This document shows positions 59,116-64,000 of a stretch of 64,000 bases of DNA, piece after piece. The position numbers were made by a program, and so were the translations under genes. The stretch is from positions 62,001 through 126,000 of the forward strand of contig BGZK01001613.1 in assembly GCA_005406025.1 (NCBI GenBank). Direction: 5' to 3'. Positions within the stretch are counted from its first letter, which is position 1. Each line of letters begins with the position of its first letter. The stretch is from Eumeta japonica. Its lineage: Eukaryota; Arthropoda; Insecta; Lepidoptera; Psychidae. Below the pieces are notes generated by a model, which had not been told where the DNA came from, searched no databases, and worked only from the letters and a program-made list of their open reading frames with translations.

Positions 59116-59879
59116 AGCGCATTGATTTATTTGTTCGAGACGATCGCTTTTGAATAATGGGCAATTTATACTGATCAAACAATTTACTTTTATCTAGGTT
59201 TTCTTATCGCGTTCAAGGAAATAAAACAATAAATATTGTGCATGACATGATATTAATATTTATAAAAAATAATTAGGTGCATTTCATTCGTTTTATGACA
59301 CGTACCAGTTGCCCTACATGTTTGAAAAATAACAAAGAATTTCATTTGACGACTTAGATTTATGTATGCGCGATAGTAATTGACTTTTTTGTTGTGTCAT
59401 CTAGTTTCTTTTTACATTTGGTCAATATATATAATCGTATATTACCATAACATTATCACCTGTAATATTATATTCGTTATAGCATAAACTTTTTTACAAG
59501 ATATAACATATATTTAATTTTTGAAATTTCCAAGAATTTACTAAACCTTAGCTATCTAAGCCTGTAAAAGGTTTAGTGTGAGTCCACGGAGCGCCCGACA
59601 TTATAAATCTTTACTTCTCGTACTCTAGTTTTTCAGTTCCCTTTTCACGCAACTGAGTATTCTCGTTGTGCAATTTTCGTTATTTAGTTATTTTTCCTCT
59701 TAAAAATTATTGTAAACAAACATTTTGAAATACATAAACAACATAACATTACTAGATATGGTAAAGTAAGACTAATGAATAAACACGTCTAGCATTTCTT
59801 CGTTGTTATTTTTTATTTATATTATATTGTCATGATCTATGTACTAATTAGACAAAGCTGTACCTGTACCTACATTGTA
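59116..59879. other. AT-rich intergenic DNA
   Basis: Nothing recognisable. Confidence 0.3.
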
Positions 59880-60075
59880 TGCGACCGCAAGGAAAATAAG
59901 AGCTGACGATGTCGGTCGAAGTCGACGGACGGCAGGAGTGTTAGTGGTTTGTATGAGAGCAGGGCGCCTGCGCCGGCGCTGAAAAGACTCGTATATTTGA
60001 CGACTATTCCTTTGGTGGTCGTGTAGGAATAGTGTTAAGAAAAATCACGAATCTCCAAAGAAGAGTGAGTATATT
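59880..60075 (+). other. GC-richer patch followed by a donor-like GTGAGT
   Basis: Gcagggcgcctgcgccggcg followed by cctttggtggtcgtgtagg and then gtgagtat at 60065. The site lacks the usual G at the last exon base. Possible non-coding exon edge; weak. Confidence 0.15.
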
Positions 60076-60289
60076 ATTGTGTATTTTTTGAAGGTTTTGT
60101 AGTTATTTTCTCTAAAATTTTATTGTCGATTCACCATAATGCAACGAAATAACAAAAACATCCAATAAAGAAAGAGAAAAATTGAGAAAAAAATGAACAA
60201 TGAACATTTGGTGCAATGCGGTAATTCATACAGTAACACAGAACATCAATAAGTAGTCATGAATTACTCGGAAGTCTTTTAAGCACGTT

Positions 60290-61060
60290 TCGAAACATGC
60301 GGATATTTTCATTTGCGCGTTACACTTCCCGCTTCGACATCGACATCCGCCTAAAATATTCACAGCGGCTCATAATGGACTCGGCGAATACGGTTCGATG
60401 TTTTATTCAGAATATTTTTAATGTTAATCGGATACTTCCCTCTGGAGATGAGCTCCGTGGAAAAACGCAGGAAGGAGAAGGCCGAGGCGCGGGCGCCGCC
60501 AGCCACTATTTATAAGGCGCGGCAGTTTCACGCGAGCACGACAAATAAAGGAAGCGAACACATGAGAAATTGCGGGGTACCCTTAGGAGCGCTCATTATT
60601 TTAATAGTGTAAACCGGCCGACGCCGTCCGGCGGAACGATTTCAACTTTTAAGGCGGCCAACTAGCGTCGAAATTACGTCGGGCGCGGCCACTGACACCG
60701 CGGCCGGGCCGACGCCGGCGCGCGTTTGAAATGGTGCGCTACGGCGCGGGCAGAGGGCGCTCGACGCGCTGCGGGCGCCGACCGGCATGAAGACCGCACA
60801 GCGCGAGAGATCGACGCCCACGCTGTCCGATTATGCAGCTCCTCGAATACGCCTTCGCAGGGGCTTGTTTATTTTTCCCGTCGCCTTTTCGGCGCGTTCC
60901 TTCCGATGCGACCACCAATAAGGCCCGTAATAAACCTATCGGGTTCCGTCGTAAAGACGCGTGGTTTGTTTTCTCTTTGCTTTCTCGCCGGGAACCCTAA
61001 TGCGGTCGGCCGCCATTAAAATGTCAAAACACTGATAATTCGACTACACGTTAACATCGC
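60290..61060. other. Large GC-rich island
   Basis: The longest island. It contains ctatttataa at 60506-60515 (MEF2-type), ctcattattttaatag, acaaataaagg and CpG-rich blocks (gacaccgcggccgggccgac). Frames up to 97 codons are Ala/Arg-rich without signature. A promoter or enhancer is plausible; no exon is evident. Confidence 0.3.
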
Positions 61061-61484
61061 GATAGACTTATCTGGAGCACGTCGTCTTTGATGGGGACTC
61101 GAATTTCTATAAATAATCCTAATTAGAATAGTGGAGTACCTTACCCTTATTTATTATTTTCTTCTGAAACGGTGACGTACGTAGGTGTTGTTTATTACCT
61201 GGAAAAAGAATAACATCGTAAATTCATGTTGTTGCGATCTTTTAATGATGAAAAACATTGAAAAAGTTGAAAAATTTAAGATGAATATAAAATTCTATAT
61301 TTATTTCAAGACTCTTTCAAAAATATATTTTCCTGAAATGCGTCTTTACGTTTGTTTCAAAACACTACCCTTAAAGCTTTTCAATAATTTTAAAAACAAA
61401 CCTTCCGTTTTTGAAGTATTTATCAATTAGGACAGACGGATTGTATAAAGAACTTCTGAAATATCTTCGCCGGTGAACTACTTT
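61061..61484. other. AT-rich spacer
   Basis: The 81-codon frame at 61185-61430 is Lys/Phe-rich with no domain. Confidence 0.3.
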
Positions 61485-61640
61485 ACAAACTCGACACTAA
61501 AGCTAAGGGCGCCTTAGGTAAATCGTCAGCGCGCGTAAAAGAGATCCGAAGCTCGCTGAAACGTTACAAATCCGTCACGCACGGGCCCCGCCCGCCCCCC
61601 GCGCGCCGTCGCCCGCCGCCGAACATACATTAGACACCTC
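61485..61640. other. GC-rich patch
   Basis: Ggccccgcccgccccccgcg followed by AT-rich DNA. No coding signature. Confidence 0.2.
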
Positions 61641-63439
61641 ACTTACACTCTTCCTGAATTCTTTCTACATAAATAAATAAAATCTAAGTGTTTATCTATT
61701 GTTTAAAAACATTTTCATTTTCTTAAATTTATATTGGCCGTAAATACGTTGCCAAATCTAAATGTGCGTTTTAAACGTTTTATATGTATATTTGTCTGTT
61801 TGTCTGGGTAATCTTCAAAATGATAAAGTTGATTCTGTAAAGACTTTTATTGGAGTGTAGTGAACTTTAGATAGAATAATCTTGACTCTTTTTTATCAAG
61901 GAAATATTTAAACCTTTTGGGTACAACTTGAAAAGGTGTGCAAACTACATTCAAAATTTTAATTATAAGCAAGTTACGTACTTCTACTTGAACGATAACA
62001 CTCGAAAATTAGCAATTCCTTTTTTATAAAAGTACAAAAATATGTATGTAGCAGGTTCCAACTCTTCACTCCAGATTTTGCAGTGGCACTGCGCGCTCAA
62101 GTGTGCGGTCAGTGACTGCCGATTTCGAAGAGACATTGTTCGTTCTAAAGAAACACAGTAATGAAATTTTGAGTTCCAATATATCAGTTCTGACTATGGA
62201 GCTGCAGAAATACTACCTAGTTAGATTTCAGTACTCGTGGAGTTTGATACGTGAATATCATTTATACCGCCCAGCGACTAATTTTCGGCACTTGTAAGGA
62301 ATGCAACTGCTCCTTCCGGTTCATCAAAAAATATACAAATACAATAAAAAATACGTAAATAAACATACAATTTTGTAAAGCATATTCAAAGAGTGCTATC
62401 CGTACACAGACACCGCTGCCAATACGAAGAGTACATTTCTTCGATGTCACACAGGTGGCTAGAATTATACACCGGTTAATATAGTAAAGTACCGGCTTAT
62501 ATAGAACTTTGAACGTAGGCCTCTTTTGATAGCGTACATTCAAATCTTGTAAGTAAAATGTTATTAAAAATGAAATTTTCCTGGGCTTGTATTCATCCCT
62601 AAGTTGTTGTTAAAACATGGCAGAATATGAAGTTGTGGACACAATGCACTTTAATGTATAATCGATATTAAAACTTTAGCCCCCATAAACGATTGAATGA
62701 AGTTTCTTAACTTTCTAAAATCATAACAGAGTATAAAGCTTATAGTTTAAGCGGCATCTGGATCATTTTGCCGTAATTGAAGGGTTCTTAGGAAATTTTT
62801 GAAATGAAACTTGAATATGTTGTCACAATCAACAGGTAAAATATTTTGGATTATTTTGTGTTGATTGCGAAGTTTCAGGTGTTTTAAAAACAGATATATA
62901 AGCAAGTGTCATTACCTTCAAACACTGTAAAAAACAATTTTTGAAACAATTTTCTATCACTTTTATTGTGGCAATTAATTCGTTAATGACATAATATAAT
63001 GCTTATGGTACTTAAAATTTCAATTAATAAATTGATTCGTAACAAGCCCTTTAGTTGAATGGATAGCGTTTGTTGATAGAATTTTAATGATCCCATCTAC
63101 AAATATACCTGTTATTTGATATACTTATTATTAAATATACGTCTCGTTTCAAAATAGCTTTGAACGTTCGTGATGTGGAAAGTTGTAATCATACGTTTCA
63201 TGAGTTGTCACATTGGGTATTTTAAACTTGATTTCACTTTAAAATCATTACGATTTTTTCAGATTATTCTACTATATTCTTAAAGTAGACGAATAGTAAC
63301 CATGTGATACTAACATTTTTATTCTTAATGTCTGTTAATTGTCTGTAAATAAATTAAACATCCAACAATTCAGCCATTACGATAATAGCCACAAACATAA
63401 TAACGTTAATGACGGCATTCAAAATTTAATCGGATATGG
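61641..63439. other. AT-rich DNA with repeat scraps
   Basis: Near 61788-61870 the words tttgtctgtttgtctgggta and ttggagtgtag resemble insect repeat text. Otherwise no gene; the frames at 62103-62297 and 62262-62543 have no signature. Confidence 0.3.
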
Positions 63440-63610
63440 GAAGGTACAAACGAGTCGGCGCGTGAGCGCGATGACTTGCTATCTTCACGCGTTAATCTGT
63501 ACATCCGGTGGTCAGTGCAAGTCATAGTCGGCTAATGGCCGACTGCGGAGTAACTTCTACCCTTTTCAGTCCACCCCGCCCGTGCGCGGTAGTAATTAGC
63601 GTCAACAGTT
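63440..63610. other. Small GC-richer patch
   Basis: Gagtcggcgcgtgagcgcga, then cactccgcc-like words and ccaccccgcccgtgcgcgg. No coding signature. Confidence 0.2.
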
Positions 63611-64000
63611 GCAATAATAGTCGTCAAGTTTTCTAATATTATTAGGTGTGGTCGAACGGTAGTCGTTTTGCACATTTAAAACTACATTGACTTGTACACC
63701 CATGTCACGCGTTTGACATACAACGTCATGTTTTGTACATTATCTTCAATAAACTTAAAAAGTATAGACAGAATATATCAATACATATTTGTATACATGC
63801 ATATAGTATTGATACCTACCGATTATGATTTTTTTACGAAGGATAAATGCACGTATATGTACTTACGTACATATATACCTGTTACTAAAATAAGTTCATT
63901 TTTTCATCCATTAGGCAATTTATGATTGAATCAGCATTTGGAATGGGTGGTAATGTTAATGTCGAAGAAAATCGTCAATGACGTATTTCAAATGTAATTC
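63611..64000. other. AT-rich end of window
   Basis: Contains tatatgtac-ttac-gtacatata-type inverted words near 63856; nothing else. Confidence 0.3.

Noticed and set aside
1..64000. CRISPR array, operons, bacterial features
   Set aside because: No regularly spaced repeats, no densely packed genes; composition and elements are of an insect nuclear genome.

Overview
The window reads as a stretch of insect nuclear genome, most likely from a moth or butterfly (Lepidoptera). The base composition is AT-rich. The recognisable sequence is decayed transposable elements of kinds common in insects, including Ty3/gypsy, RTE-like and CR1/jockey-like LINEs, mariner, hAT and tRNA-derived SINEs. Several dispersed repeats resemble families widespread in lepidopteran genomes, but that assignment is from memory and was not searched. 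I see no intact protein-coding gene, no confident exon of a host gene, no rRNA or tRNA gene and no CRISPR array. The longest open frames belong to transposon remnants or to chance frames in GC-rich patches.

Layout. Positions 1-2100 hold fragments of dispersed repeats. A broken minus-strand Ty3/gypsy element (gag, protease, RT, RNase H and integrase relics) fills about 2805-6125. From 7800 to 15100 one copy of a GATTCC-hexamer repeat is followed by GC-rich islands with homeodomain-like and SOX-like motifs. The best-resolved element is at 15156-16985: an RTE-like LINE 3' end cut by a 1.25 kb hAT element that is itself internally deleted. More RTE, SINE and other repeat copies follow to 23800. 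From 24000 to 31000 GC-rich islands alternate with AT-rich DNA, a 154-bp tandem duplication and a CA microsatellite. A CR1/jockey-like RT fragment and three clustered hexamer-repeat copies occupy 31385-33440. The stretch 34000-50000 is again islands in AT-rich DNA with scattered repeats. A dead mariner at about 50440-51477 carries an interstitial (TTAGG)4 run and a snap-back palindrome. Islands and AT-rich DNA continue to the end.

Interpretation. A 64-kb span without exons but with many few-hundred-base GC-rich islands rich in TAATTA/TAATTG, ACAATG and similar motifs is what one expects of a gene desert or giant intron beside a developmental regulator. That is inference; nothing here names the gene. 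I did not find a clear new multi-gene system. The observations most worth checking are the nested hAT/RTE insertion with a reconstructable empty site, the hexamer-core repeat family, the series of near-perfect short-loop palindromes, and the telomere-type repeat inside the mariner.
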